In this document: one piece after another, positions 36,151 to 44,686 of the stretch
Position numbering within the stretch: position 1 is the stretch's first letter
Layout of the letters: each line of letters opens with the position of its first letter
From: Microthrixaceae bacterium
GTDB taxonomy: Bacteria; Actinomycetota; Acidimicrobiia; Acidimicrobiales; Microtrichaceae
Length of the DNA: 46,698 bases
Reading direction: 5' to 3'
Assembly (NCBI GenBank): GCA_023957995.1
Contig: JAMLGK010000023.1
Location: forward strand, 1-46,698
Program-made: the position numbers and the translations under genes
The notes under the pieces: generated by a model
The model's input: the letters and a program-made list of their open reading frames with translations, nothing else
What the model was told of the DNA's origin: nothing
Databases searched by the model: none

Positions 36151-36651
36151 ATGAGCGAAACGGATCCCACCAATACCCAACGAACACGAGAGGTGGAGGC
36201 CGCGCTGCGTTCATACGTGGAGCTCCGCGAGCGGATAACCGCCGGCGAGGCCACCTGGGTCGACCTGGCCGAGCTGTTCACCGACGACGTCGTCTACATC
36301 GATCCTGCCTGGGGCCGCGTCGAGGGCCGCTCGGATCTCGTCGAGTTCCTGGTGGACTCGATGCGTGGACTCGAGGACTGGGAGTTCCCGATCGACTTCA
36401 CCGCCATCGACGGCGACAACGTGGTGATCAAGTGGCGCCAGGTGCTGCCCGGAACGCGACCCGACGGATCCCGCTACCAGCAGTCGGGGGTGTCGACCCT
36501 CGTCTACGCGGGCGACGGACTGTTCTCCTACGAGGAGGACCTGCTCAACATGACCCACGTACTGGACGACCTCGGCGCGAGCGGTTGGCGGCCGGGACCC
36601 GGGTTCTCCGCTCCGCCGGCGAACCCTGACCGGAACTTCGACCGCGGCTAG
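36151..36651 (+). CDS. SnoaL-like/NTF2-fold protein
   Basis: A 166-residue protein with the cone-like NTF2 fold shared by SnoaL cyclases, small isomerases and limonene-epoxide hydrolases. The frame fits: VEAALRSYVELRERI, LAELFTDDVVYIDPAWGRVEGRSDLVEFL, and VVIKWRQVLPG. The function cannot be set from fold alone. An ATG at 36139 is an alternative start. It is the last host gene before the integrated element, 144 bp upstream of attL. Confidence 0.85.
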   Translation: MSETDPTNTQRTREVEAALRSYVELRERITAGEATWVDLAELFTDDVVYIDPAWGRVEGRSDLVEFLVDSMRGLEDWEFPIDFTAIDGDNVVIKWRQVLPGTRPDGSRYQQSGVSTLVYAGDGLFSYEEDLLNMTHVLDDLGASGWRPGPGFSAPPANPDRNFDRG

Positions 36652-36795
36652 TCCCAACCGGGTCGCGCGTGGCGGTAGCGACCAACCCTCACCGCGGTGG
36701 GGATCGCCATCAGCGCGGAACAATCGTGTCCACCGTGCGCGTTCCATCAGGGGACGCCGTACCTCGAACACATTGGCCGCGTGTAGTTTCGTAGG

Positions 36796-36837
36796 CGGAG
36801 GGATGGCAGAGCGGACGATTGCGACGGTCTTGAAAAC
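36796..36837 (+). repeat. attL: stranded 5' half of tRNA-Ser
   Basis: Starts CGGAGGGATGGCAGAGCGG and ends TCTTGAAAAC. It is identical over 42 bp to 45969-46010 and diverges immediately after the anticodon loop. It was probably the original 5' half of the host tRNA gene and is no longer part of a functional tRNA. A -10-like TAGTTT lies at 36784-36789, so a truncated transcript is possible. Confidence 0.9.
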
Positions 36838-36953
36838 GGAGATCCGAGTGCCGTCCAATACTATCTAGTGCCCCAGAGTCCAGTATTCCCAAGAGTTCTG
36901 GCGGATCACCGGTCCGGCCAGTATCGCCGAGATTTGTCCAGTTCTGTCGCGTT

Positions 36954-36973
36954 CGTGACCAATCCGTGACCAC
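36954..36973 (+). repeat. Left arm-type repeat
   Basis: CGTGACCAATCCGTGACCAC, identical to 45876-45895 in the same orientation, 116 bp inside the left att repeat. The unit contains two direct CGTGACCA copies. This looks like an integrase arm site. The rest of 36838-37128 shows no gene. Confidence 0.75.
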
Positions 36974-37128
36974 CGAAACCGCACCTAAAGCGTGCACTCA
37001 TGCATGCTCAGGTGCTCGATCGAGCCGACTCGACGCAACCGTTGTCAGTTTTGCTACTGACCGTGCCACGTATCTCGAGCAAGCGATCGGGCCCACACGA
37101 CCGGCGCTACTGGCGGTCGAGCAGCGCT

Positions 37129-39819
37129 TTACAACCCGAGGTCGACCTCGTCGTCCACATCCAGCTCCACATCGGCCCTTGAGGGCGGCAAAGTCATCGA
37201 CACTCGGTCGAGGTCAGAACTGGTGCTTCCGATTCCAGCGGTGCGGTTTCCACGGTCGCCCAGGCCATCGCGCAGCAGCTCGAGGGCGGACACTTCGGCT
37301 GTGTCGCGATGCACCGCTCCGGCGAACACGGCCACGTGATTCTCCGACTGGTGTTCGGTTCGCACGAAGGCTTCGTTGGTGTCACGTCCGCGGGTCATTC
37401 CGACGTAGAGAGTCTGGGCGCTGGTTGCGTCGTCGACGTACAGGAGGCTGTGGTCGACGGTGAGGCCTTGGGCCTTGTGCACGGTCAATGCGTAGCCGAG
37501 CGCGACATGCTCAGCTACGTATGCGGCCGGCAGCCGCACGCTGCCTCGTTCTGGGTGGGCGACATCGAGAGCGCCGCCGGGCGTGCGTGCGGTGACCGTC
37601 CACCGGCCACCGTTGCGCACCCATGCCCCGGTGTTGGTGACGAGTCGACGGTCATTGCGCAACGTCACCACCTCGTCACCTACCCCGACGGTCTGACCAT
37701 CGACGTCAATGCCGGTCGATTCCACGATGCCTTGAGCGACGCGGTGGGCGCGTGCAATGGCTGCGAGGTTGGCGGCATCGTCGCGGCGGTTGGCCAGCAT
37801 CACCACCGATCCGTCGTCGCCCAAATTCCTCCAGCGCTGCACCATCGCGTCCCAAGTGCTGTCTCCCACGCCTTGATGCAACCGGTCCGCCTGTTCGTAC
37901 ACGCGGGCAACCTCGTGATGTCGGTCGCGCAGTTGCAACGACGCTGCTCGTTCCCAGCTGTTGCGAAAGCGCCACACCCCTGACAGCTCAGCGGTTCTGG
38001 TCTCCCGCGCGAGCAGTTTGAACAGACCGCCTGCTTGTACGGCACCGAGCTGGCGGTAGTCACCGACCGCGACCAGCTTTGCTCCGGCAGCGTCGGCCAG
38101 GCGGGTGAGTTGCACAAACTGCTCTGATGCGAGCATCGACGCCTCGTCCACGATCACCACATCGTTCGTACGGAGTTGCCATCGCTGCGCGACGTTGGGT
38201 CGGCGGTTCTCGTGAAGCAGCTTGGCCACCGTGTCGGCCTGAATGCCGACCTCATTGCGGAGCACTTCCGCCGCGACCGCGGACACGGCAAGCCCGCGGA
38301 CTCGATATCCGGAGTCGGTCCACGCTCTCGTAGCAGCGGTCATGGTGGTGGTCTTGCCGGTGCCGGCCGGGCCGACCACACATGACAATGCGGCACCGTC
38401 GGTACAGATGTGTCGAACCGTCGCGTTCTGATCTTCTGACAGTGTCGTGTCCGCCGGTGTGTGTTCGACGCGATCCGGATCCACCACCGCCCGCTCTTGT
38501 CCCCACTGGGTGGCGAAGTCCAGAACTTCGGTCTCCTTCGCGACGGTCGTCGCGGTGCTGTAGCGGGCCCGGTCATGCACCCGATCCACCGGCATCCCGT
38601 CGCGTCGCACACGCATCGCCCACCCCGGTTCTCCCGCTGCACCGGTGAGGTCGATGACTTCCGGATCGGCGAGGGCCTCGTCAACCAGGTGGTCGATCAG
38701 TTCGCGGGTCGCCTCCGCGGTTGGCGCCGACTGCGGCGGTAGTAGAGCGGCAGTGGCGACAACCAGGTCGGCTCGCCGCCACGTCGAGCGATTGTCAGCC
38801 AGATCCTCGAGCGCGAATCCAGCCAACCCAGCAAGGTCGACGCGCGCAGGAACAGGGTTGTTGATTGCCTTCGTCATCCAGTCGTTCTGGTTGTGTCCAG
38901 CCGCAGCCGCTTCGGTCCGCCACCGTTCATGAGCATCTCCGGACATCGCTGTCTTGGCCGGGCGGGTCTCCAACGTCGCGGTCTCGAACTCGCGACGCCT
39001 CTCACCCAAGGTGAACTCGCGCCCCACCACCCGTTCGCTCGCAGCTATGCGCTCAAGCCCGCGGTGCAGCACATCGCGACGTCGTGTCGACCACCGATCC
39101 CGTAGCTCGGCGGGGACGTCAACGATGTCGGCCTGTCCGTTGGTGTCCGTCAGATCCCAGAGCACCCCAACCCGCGATGTCGTCTCTGCTCGTAGCGCTG
39201 CCTGGTATACGACACCAGCCGCTTTCAGTTGACCGTGCAAGGCCCTCGAGTCCAACGCCCTCCAGTGGCCGTCGACACACTGCACCCGGTTCGACAACAG
39301 CAGATGTGAGTGGCGTTGTGGATCCCCAGCACGCGACGTGCGGTGGTCGAATCGGGCGATCAGAAGCCCCGCTGTATCCACCTGGAACCGGCCGCCACGC
39401 CCCACCCTCGAGAACGCACCGTGTTCCTCCAGGTATCCGATCGTGGCGTCCACTGCGGCTGAGTGGCAATCATCGAGCAGGTTGCGGATCCGCAGATCGG
39501 CTACTGCCCACAACGTGGAGAAGGACTTGGGCGCTGACACGGTCAGATCCCAGCCCGTCACCTTGTCTCGACCGTCGCCTACTCGGTAGCCAGCCCCGAG
39601 GGGCGCTCCTGTGACCGGATGGCACGCGTCAGCCGACTCGAACAACGCCGCCATCTGCTCCGCGGTGACCTCACCGCGCACACCTTCGACCGAAGCACCG
39701 GCACCGCACCAGCGACCCGGCGCCTCGCCCGCTCCGGACAGGTAGTCATCCAGTCCCCTGGCAACGACCTCGGTGTAGTAGCCGGCCCGACCGACCGTGA
39801 TCTTGGCTCGACTCAGCAC
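37129..39819 (-). CDS. MobF-family relaxase with fused helicase (TraA/TrwC-like)
   Basis: An 896-residue protein that would nick and unwind DNA for transfer. The relaxase domain (about 1-300) begins MLSRAKITVGRAGYY; Tyr14 and Tyr15 are the candidate nucleophiles. The three-His metal site is FDHRTSRAGDPQRHSHLL (about 155-172). The helicase half has Walker A GPAGTGKTT (about 483), Walker B VIVDEASML (about 557), VGDYRQLGAV and the motif VHKAQGLT (about 782). It starts with GTG at 39819. No coupling protein or secretion genes are nearby. An inverted repeat lies just upstream and may belong to oriT. Confidence 0.94.
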   Translation of the reverse strand: MLSRAKITVGRAGYYTEVVARGLDDYLSGAGEAPGRWCGAGASVEGVRGEVTAEQMAALFESADACHPVTGAPLGAGYRVGDGRDKVTGWDLTVSAPKSFSTLWAVADLRIRNLLDDCHSAAVDATIGYLEEHGAFSRVGRGGRFQVDTAGLLIARFDHRTSRAGDPQRHSHLLLSNRVQCVDGHWRALDSRALHGQLKAAGVVYQAALRAETTSRVGVLWDLTDTNGQADIVDVPAELRDRWSTRRRDVLHRGLERIAASERVVGREFTLGERRREFETATLETRPAKTAMSGDAHERWRTEAAAAGHNQNDWMTKAINNPVPARVDLAGLAGFALEDLADNRSTWRRADLVVATAALLPPQSAPTAEATRELIDHLVDEALADPEVIDLTGAAGEPGWAMRVRRDGMPVDRVHDRARYSTATTVAKETEVLDFATQWGQERAVVDPDRVEHTPADTTLSEDQNATVRHICTDGAALSCVVGPAGTGKTTTMTAATRAWTDSGYRVRGLAVSAVAAEVLRNEVGIQADTVAKLLHENRRPNVAQRWQLRTNDVVIVDEASMLASEQFVQLTRLADAAGAKLVAVGDYRQLGAVQAGGLFKLLARETRTAELSGVWRFRNSWERAASLQLRDRHHEVARVYEQADRLHQGVGDSTWDAMVQRWRNLGDDGSVVMLANRRDDAANLAAIARAHRVAQGIVESTGIDVDGQTVGVGDEVVTLRNDRRLVTNTGAWVRNGGRWTVTARTPGGALDVAHPERGSVRLPAAYVAEHVALGYALTVHKAQGLTVDHSLLYVDDATSAQTLYVGMTRGRDTNEAFVRTEHQSENHVAVFAGAVHRDTAEVSALELLRDGLGDRGNRTAGIGSTSSDLDRVSMTLPPSRADVELDVDDEVDLGL

Positions 39820-39820
39820 G

Positions 39821-39860
39821 GCGCGGCCTGCTCTGTAGAGCGGCGCAACAACGGCCGCGC
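39821..39860. other. Inverted repeat beside the relaxase gene (possible oriT part)
   Basis: GCGCGGCC at 39821-39828 and GGCCGCGC at 39853-39860 are perfect inverted copies 24 bases apart. They lie just upstream of the relaxase start, a common position for oriT. No nic consensus can be assigned by eye. It could instead be regulatory. Confidence 0.3.
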
Positions 39861-39952
39861 ACCTCCTGGTGCCAATGTGTGAACCGAACTTCTGCGATCG
39901 ACGGGAGACTCGGTGCAGGCCGGGGGGTCAGCGTCGAGGCAGGGCGACACGC

Positions 39953-40192
39953 TCATCGCTCGACCGACGACGAGGCGCGCGGTTCATCGGGATGGCCGAT
40001 TGGGTTCGCTCGGACCGAAATTGAACCGGCGAGTAGCTCGTCGATCGCTGAGCGCGGCACGACCAGGCGACGACCCAGGCGCACCGCGCGCAATTGGCCT
40101 GTGCGCACGCACTCGTACGCCGTCGAGCGCGACACACCGAGTGCGGTCGCCGCCTCGACCACTGTCATCGTCAGCACCTCGGGCTCTGCCAT
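39953..40192 (-). CDS. Excisionase-like helix-turn-helix protein
   Basis: A 79-residue protein with a MerR-like/HTH_17 fold: MTVVEAATALGVSRSTAYECVRTGQLRAVRLGRRLVVPRSAIDELL. Such proteins bind DNA and often act as recombination directionality factors in actinobacterial elements. The ATG at 40192 is preceded by GGAGG with good spacing. It is separate from the integrase, in contrast to the usual xis-int pairing, and lies upstream of the relaxase on the same strand. It may also regulate the relaxase. Confidence 0.88.
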   Translation of the reverse strand: MAEPEVLTMTVVEAATALGVSRSTAYECVRTGQLRAVRLGRRLVVPRSAIDELLAGSISVRANPIGHPDEPRASSSVER

Positions 40193-40472
40193 ATGCGCCT
40201 CCTCGAACTCGAGCCGACGGAGCGCGAACCGCACCGTCCTCATGAGCCCTAAGCGCGCCGACGCCCCAACTCCGGGGCAGGAATCTCAAGAAACTTGGAT
40301 TCTCCGAGAGCAGCACCCTCGACCGGTTCTTGCATCAGGGTCACCACAGTGCGTGTGTGAGGCTGACCACACGACAAGCGCGATCTTGCTCAGCCCCCGC
40401 CGCTCAGCGGGCTGCCGCACGTCACCGACGCGACAAACCCCGACAACGCCGAGGTTGGTTCAGCTCGCTCGG

Positions 40473-40907
40473 CTACCTGGGGAATGAACGCACGGCAACC
40501 AGAACGCCAGGCGCACGGGCGAGGCGTGCATCATCGGTTGCTACGACAACGTCATCCTTGTATTCGCTCTGCATGCGTTCGGCGAGAGCAACGTAGGCGG
40601 CGTCATACGCGGTGAGGTTGTGCCGCATTTCCCAGATTCGCGACGCCATTGCCTGTGTCACGTCCATCCGACGCGATGGCAGATCGATGAACGCGCGGAT
40701 GGCGATCGACGCGTGCCGCTCGGACAGCTTCTGCTGCAACGACAGATTCCTGATCGCGCTCAGGTACTCGAGGTTCGTGAGGTTGCGAACGACGTGGACC
40801 GGCTGGTCACCGGTCAGTTCGACCAGCCAGCGCTGTACCTGGATGCGTTCGCGGGCTCCGGTGGTGAGCGCTGTCACAAGGATCGAGGCGTCAGCGACAA
40901 CAAGCAT
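40473..40907 (-). CDS. vapC: PIN-domain protein, VapC-like toxin
   Basis: A 144-residue PIN domain. The acidic residues of the nuclease site are in VVADASILV (Asp6), TNLEYLSAI (Glu), TAYDAAYVALAERM (Asp) and VVATDDARLA (Asp). VapC toxins cleave tRNA or rRNA. The ATG at 40907 is 17 bp after the stop of a small gene that may encode the antitoxin. This is cargo of the mobile element and could aid its stability. Confidence 0.88.
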   Translation of the reverse strand: MLVVADASILVTALTTGARERIQVQRWLVELTGDQPVHVVRNLTNLEYLSAIRNLSLQQKLSERHASIAIRAFIDLPSRRMDVTQAMASRIWEMRHNLTAYDAAYVALAERMQSEYKDDVVVATDDARLARAPGVLVAVRSFPR

Positions 40908-40924
40908 GCCGACTCAATCCAGCC

Positions 40925-41080
40925 TCAGCTCGACGCGTCGCGATCCTTGCGGATCAACTCGGTCACCTCGGCAAGTGTGAAGTCCGACTCGTCGTCGCGC
41001 TCCTTCTCCAAGGTCTGGAAGAACGACGAAAGGGGCTTGTCCTGATCAGGGTGTTTCGATGTAGAGCCCGACTCTGCCAC
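40925..41080 (-). CDS. Small gene upstream of the PIN toxin, putative VapB-like antitoxin
   Basis: A 51-residue frame from GTG at 41080, reading VAESGSTSKHPDQDKPLSSF and, further on, FTLAEVTELIRKDRDASS. The charged, partly disordered profile fits the toxin-binding part of an antitoxin, but a DNA-binding domain is missing. The previous in-frame codons include a stop two codons before the GTG, so it cannot start earlier. It may be a minimal antitoxin or a truncated one. Confidence 0.55.
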   Translation of the reverse strand: MAESGSTSKHPDQDKPLSSFFQTLEKERDDESDFTLAEVTELIRKDRDASS

Positions 41081-41511
41081 CCGTCAGTTCTACCAGCAGA
41101 ACGGATCCCTCGGAGTGGATGGCCGCTGACCGGGAGCACCCCCTGCTTGAGGGTCAGCGTGGTCGGGATCTCGCCGTTGCCTCCATGCCGAAGTACGCCG
41201 CACTCCCGGCGTTCGGGGGCATGACTGCCCGCTGCAGCAGCGGCCCAGCGTGCTCAGGCGAGTACGGCGAACCCTATGCAGTCTGCGGGTGCTGTGTTAC
41301 AGGGAACGCACCTGAGCGTGGCGCTAGCCGGGCGTGACCGCCCTGCTACCCCAAGAGCCCTCCCGGGCCGACAACCGGACGATCGGCGCCACCTGCGCTG
41401 GAGTCGACCCCCGACGTCCTCGACCCCACGAGAGGCAACTCGCTCGAGGAGCTCCTTGAGCTCGTATGGGGCGCGACCGTACGGCACTTCTAGTGCATCT
41501 GGCATGTGCCT
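41081..41511. other. 431-bp stretch without a supported gene
   Basis: Short frames exist, for example a minus-strand one from ATG 41505 (MPDALEVPYGRAPYELKELL) that starts like a real protein and then turns into low-complexity Arg-rich sequence, as if frameshifted near 41400. Another minus-strand fragment ends LLVELTGGRVGLYIETP before a stop at 41041-41043, overlapping the antitoxin frame. These may be gene remnants; none is firm. Confidence 0.4.
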
Positions 41512-42021
41512 CTACTCGTCCGCCTCCTCGGAGATCACACCACGCTCAGGTGTCCAGCGAAGGCCGTCCAAGATGCAGCCCCCCGGCTTGAGGTCTACGG
41601 ATCGACAGGTCCCATCGATGAGAGCGCGATCGCCTACCGGCCCAGGAAGGACGACCTCGTAGGGAACGCGGTCATTCCCCGGGCACCTATGCACACCGTC
41701 GAGACGTTCGACCGTGAAGGTGACAAGAACTTCCTGCGGCGTCGTCGAGATCTCCGGGCGAAGGACTTCTCCGGTCTCGCCACCGGCGCAGCCGACTCGC
41801 TGGACGTTTGCCGTGAACGAATCCGAATCGGCCGAGAGCTCGGCGTCGCCGACGTGCCAGAGGGCGGCATCGCCTATGTATTGCTTGGGGTGCGTTGCGA
41901 CGCCATCGCCCATCTCGCTCGAAGGATCCTGCCCCGATGACTGATCGGGTTTCGAATCGTTTGAGCCGCAGGCAGCGAGCGCAACGGCGGCAGGGAGAAG
42001 CATGGGCATGAGAACCTTCAC
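41512..42021 (-). CDS. Element-borne lipoprotein of unknown function
   Basis: About 169 residues. The signal peptide (VKVLMPMLLPAAVALAAC) ends in a lipobox, then a Ser/Asp-rich linker. The mature part has a beta-rich look with Cys in RVGCAGGETG, VHRCPGN, GTCRS and GGCILDG, which may form two disulfides. The start is GTG 42021 or ATG 42010. I recognise no family. It lies within the mobile element. Confidence 0.7.
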   Translation of the reverse strand: MKVLMPMLLPAAVALAACGSNDSKPDQSSGQDPSSEMGDGVATHPKQYIGDAALWHVGDAELSADSDSFTANVQRVGCAGGETGEVLRPEISTTPQEVLVTFTVERLDGVHRCPGNDRVPYEVVLPGPVGDRALIDGTCRSVDLKPGGCILDGLRWTPERGVISEEADE

Positions 42022-42568
42022 ACCACTTCGACGTTGGCGGCAGTGCGCCTGGTTCCACACATCAAGGAGAATGCCGGATATCTCGTATGTAGTCCAGCGC
42101 CCCGTCACGCCATCCCGATCCGCCTCATCACGAATCCTCACGCTCCATTGCGAGGATGGCCAGGCAGTCCTTCGTTCCCCGCGCTGGAACCATCTCATAA
42201 CGCCCGGATATGACAGCAGGGCCGGTCGCCCGCTCCCCGAAGTCGGCACCTCCCCGTCCGTGCTGCGCCCGGCCGGGGACCCCTCGGCTTGCCCTCGCCC
42301 CAGTAAGCGGTCGACGGACGACCGGCCCGACCGGTTGCTTAGCCTGCCAATCTCCACTCGGAGTTGGGTCGGTTGGCTCCACCGTCGCGAACCCCCACGC
42401 ACCGCCCCCCAAGTGGCGCTCTGTCTCGATCGCCAACGGCGCCGAGCCGGAGATAGGGGGCATCCCAATGTCGGTCTCCGTGGCCGGTAGCGGAGGAGGG
42501 GATGTTGCTTGTGGTGGGGCGTTGGTGTGAATTGCGAAAGTTGGCTTCCGGGTTTCGGTTGTAGACGA
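42022..42568. other. 547-bp stretch without a recognised gene
   Basis: Open frames exist on both strands (for example 42128-42463 minus) but none has a plausible start with a Shine-Dalgarno, a family motif or natural composition; they are rich in Arg, Gly, Pro. It may hold degraded genes or regulatory DNA of the element. Confidence 0.5.
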
Positions 42569-44524
42569 CTACCCACCTTCAGGCGAGCGTGACCGCCTCC
42601 TGAGTGCCGTTTCGGCGTTGGCGTAGTTCTCTATCTCTGAGTCAGTTATGGCAACGACGGCGAGTCGCTCGATGCCGGTTTCAGTGACCTTTGCGTTGAG
42701 TTCTTCGAGAATCCGGAGCGTCTCTGGGTCGATGGACACATTGGCATCGGCGAGGGCGAGCCCGACAAGCGGTGACCGGAGAGAGTCAACGAGATCCATC
42801 CTGTCTTCCATTGCCAGTTCATGGAGAGCATCTACGTGCGCTGAGGTAAGCGTCGCCTCCTCGGCGACGGTGAGCGGCGTGGTCTGCGACAACACTGTTG
42901 CGTCCGGTAGCGAAACCGCGATGCTTGTTGCGGCGGATCCTTGGGTCACGAGCCATACCTCTGACGGGCTTGACGTGGCGACTCTCTGGTTGCCGTACTT
43001 GAACCCCATCTTCGAGTCGACTCGAAGATCCCAGCCAGCTCGTTCGCCATGAAGCAGGACTGCGTCTCCGACACCGTCCAGGATCGGCCCGAACTCCCGA
43101 ACTATCGGAGTCGAGTCCGGTGACGGTGTTGCAATACCGTCGATCAGGTCGTCGACTTGAGGTTCCAAGTCTCGGATGACACCTGCATCCCAACTGCTCA
43201 GCACGACCGCCGTCACAAGCGAAAACCCAACAGCAGCGATGACTACGGGCAGCCGCGTCGATGACCACCGTCCGTCTTGCCGAGCGCGACCCCGTGCAAG
43301 GAGATCGACCGCGACTGCCAGAGCGGTCGCGGCGACGAAGAACACGAGTGGATAGCGCCAAACGAACAGGTACGGCCACCGATCACCGACAACCAGCGAA
43401 GCCGAGAGCACTCCCGCAACAGCGACGACTCCGATGAAGACGACAGACCGAATCGCGACGTCGTCGCGGCGACGGTAGGCAAGGACCGCTGCGAAGCCAA
43501 CCAGCAATACCACCGGAAGAACCCGGAAAGCAGATCCCGGGATCGCCCAACCAGAAAAGGGTTCCAAAGACTCAGGGGCGTAACCCAACCCGCCGGATGA
43601 CAGCGCTCCTCCAACCAGTGCAGCCCCGCCGCCCAGCCCGACGCTCTCTCCGACATCGGTTGACCCTCCACCCATGAACCACTCGGCAATCAACGCGAGA
43701 TTTCCGCTCCGCCCGTGGATCAACTGCTCACTCAGAGGCGGGATCCACACCACGATCGCCGCCGCTATCCACCCCCATGCACGAAAAGGTCTGAACTCCC
43801 GCAGTAGTTCGCTCGGCCGGCGAATCCGACTGCCGACGAACAATGCCGTAGCCGCGAGCAGTGGCAGTCCCGCAAGTAAGACATAGCCGACGTGCAGTTG
43901 GAGCAGTATCCCGCAGAGGAATAGCCCCGCACAGAGGTCCGATGCTCTGCGAGTCCTACACGCAAGCAGAAGTACGACAAGAAACAACCCGAACAACGCC
44001 CAGGCCAGATGCGGGTTCCACGGAACCACCACACCGAACGCTCCCACACCGGCAACGGTCAACCCAGCGGCACCGACCGCGACCGATGCCGCCCACGTTC
44101 CGAGCCGTCTCCAGACCAGCACCACGGTGCCAGCCAGGATCGCTCCGGACATCAGAATCGAACCAATGACCATGCCTGAGTCGCCGCCAATCCCAGCGAA
44201 CACCGCCAAGACACCGAACCAGACCGGCCCGGGATGTGACCAGCCATAGCGCGAGAATGCGCCCACGAGAGGCGGATCCCAGCTCCAGATATCCGACACA
44301 CGCAGAGCCGCCACCGCTTGGTCCTGGATCGGGTCGTATCCGCTCCCAACCCATCCGATTGCTGCGACAACGAACGGAGCCAACATGATGCCCAGGACCA
44401 GCAACGGCACCGGAAGTGACCACCGCCCTCCAAGCTCTAAGGGCTGAGAGTCGCCGTTCGAAGGAGAGCCGGACCCACTGTTGAGGAAACCTCGTCTACC
44501 AGCCACCAACGACCCTTGCTGCAA
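42569..44524 (-). CDS. Large polytopic membrane protein, GT-C-like
   Basis: Up to 651 residues. Roughly ten to twelve membrane segments occupy about 35-450, followed by an extracytoplasmic or cytoplasmic tail of about 190 residues. An acidic loop after the first segment (SGYDPIQDQAVAALRV, then YGWSHPGPVWF) resembles the first loop of GT-C glycosyltransferases, where an Asp is catalytic. The tail ends RRRSRSPEGG. The start may be TTG 44524 or GTG 44506. No close family is recognised; a sugar transferase using a lipid-phosphate donor is the best guess. It is cargo in the mobile element. Confidence 0.8.
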   Translation of the reverse strand: MQQGSLVAGRRGFLNSGSGSPSNGDSQPLELGGRWSLPVPLLVLGIMLAPFVVAAIGWVGSGYDPIQDQAVAALRVSDIWSWDPPLVGAFSRYGWSHPGPVWFGVLAVFAGIGGDSGMVIGSILMSGAILAGTVVLVWRRLGTWAASVAVGAAGLTVAGVGAFGVVVPWNPHLAWALFGLFLVVLLLACRTRRASDLCAGLFLCGILLQLHVGYVLLAGLPLLAATALFVGSRIRRPSELLREFRPFRAWGWIAAAIVVWIPPLSEQLIHGRSGNLALIAEWFMGGGSTDVGESVGLGGGAALVGGALSSGGLGYAPESLEPFSGWAIPGSAFRVLPVVLLVGFAAVLAYRRRDDVAIRSVVFIGVVAVAGVLSASLVVGDRWPYLFVWRYPLVFFVAATALAVAVDLLARGRARQDGRWSSTRLPVVIAAVGFSLVTAVVLSSWDAGVIRDLEPQVDDLIDGIATPSPDSTPIVREFGPILDGVGDAVLLHGERAGWDLRVDSKMGFKYGNQRVATSSPSEVWLVTQGSAATSIAVSLPDATVLSQTTPLTVAEEATLTSAHVDALHELAMEDRMDLVDSLRSPLVGLALADANVSIDPETLRILEELNAKVTETGIERLAVVAITDSEIENYANAETALRRRSRSPEGG

Positions 44525-44686
44525 TAGCGACGAAGTTGGGTTCTATCGCTCCTCCGACTGGAACCACCACGGCCGGATGCTAACGACTCGCGCGAGAGGG
44601 CCTCAGGACTGAGCATTGCAGCAGACCCAAAGCCTGCCCTCCATGTGTTGTTATACGGGTCACCCCAAACGTTGCCTGACACGGCA

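Noticed and set aside
41254..41505. 83-codon minus-strand gene
   Set aside because: Its first 35 codons look coding but the rest is Arg/Ser-rich with no natural end; treated as a possible remnant only.
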